NCBI GenBank assembly: GCA_964446865.1
Contig: CAYURD010000102.1
Span: forward strand, 1-13,754
Reading direction: 5' to 3'
Source: Glaciecola sp964446865
GTDB lineage: Bacteria; Pseudomonadota; Gammaproteobacteria; Enterobacterales; Alteromonadaceae
Length of the DNA: 13,754 nucleotides
Of the stretch, positions 13,723 through 13,754 are shown piece after piece (position 1 is the stretch's first letter; the number at the start of each line of letters is the position of its first letter). Below the pieces are notes generated by a model, which worked only from the letters and a program-made list of their open reading frames with translations, was not told the origin of the DNA and ran no database searches. The position numbers and the translations under genes are program-made.

Positions 13723-13754
13723 TTGGTTTTGCGGGAATGACGTAGTTGGTTTTG
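13708..13754. repeat. 23-base tandem duplication at the window edge
   Basis: GCGGGAATGACGTAGTTGG followed by TTTT occurs at 13708-13730 and again, identical, at 13731-13753. The final G (13754) would begin a third copy. The unit starts with the right half of the REP-like hairpin, so the array grew from the end of that element. How far it continues is not visible. Confidence 0.8.

Noticed and set aside
13559..13754. CRISPR array or insertion sequence at the right edge
   Set aside because: There are no regularly spaced repeats with unique spacers and no transposase frame; the tandem units are directly adjacent.

Overview
The window looks like chromosome of a marine gammaproteobacterium, most likely from the Alteromonadales (inferred). 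The reasons are the ParE, EF-P, EpmA, EpmB and YqhD proteins, which follow the Escherichia coli versions closely, the moderately AT-rich DNA, and the short 'CGTCATTCCCGCG'-type palindromic repeats at the right end. It is a draft scaffold: a run of exactly 100 N at 7668-7767 marks an unsequenced join. No tRNA, rRNA, CRISPR, transposase or phage gene was seen.

Left part (1-4025). The C-terminal 60% of parE (topoisomerase IV subunit B) enters from the left edge. It is followed on the same strand by a membrane-anchored protein of unknown function and an exported TraB/GumN-family protein. A small unknown gene on the minus strand ends inside the last codons of the traB-like gene. A 58-residue YjfB-like putative motility peptide follows on the plus strand.

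Middle (4033-7609). This is a complete elongation factor P beta-lysylation set. epmB (lysine 2,3-aminomutase, minus strand) is divergent from efp, and epmA (beta-lysine ligase) lies 42 bases downstream of efp. EpmB makes (R)-beta-lysine, EpmA attaches it to Lys34 of EF-P, and modified EF-P relieves ribosome stalling at polyproline. Next comes a DUF6445-like protein with an HxD...H...R pattern suggestive of a 2-oxoglutarate/Fe(II) oxygenase fold, then the assembly gap.

Right part (7769-13517). After a 66-residue two-helix membrane protein comes an aldehyde-metabolism block: yqhD (NADPH aldehyde reductase) on plus, converging on a minus-strand operon of a catabolic-type acetolactate synthase and an aldehyde dehydrogenase. 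A strong hairpin separates the two units. A DUF6671 protein with four CxxC pairs is divergent from the operon, and a 9+9 base dyad sits in the shared promoter region.

Right edge (13518-13754). There is no gene. It holds a cluster of REP/MITE-like hairpins, including a 22-base perfect inverted repeat and a 23-base tandem duplication running to the window end.

Most of the window is ordinary core chromosome. I see no defence island or other clearly new multi-gene system. The items most worth a second look are the oxygenase-like gene beside the EF-P module, the unusual start codons of both EF-P modifying enzymes, the als-aldh/DUF6671 shared operator candidate and the terminal repeat cluster.
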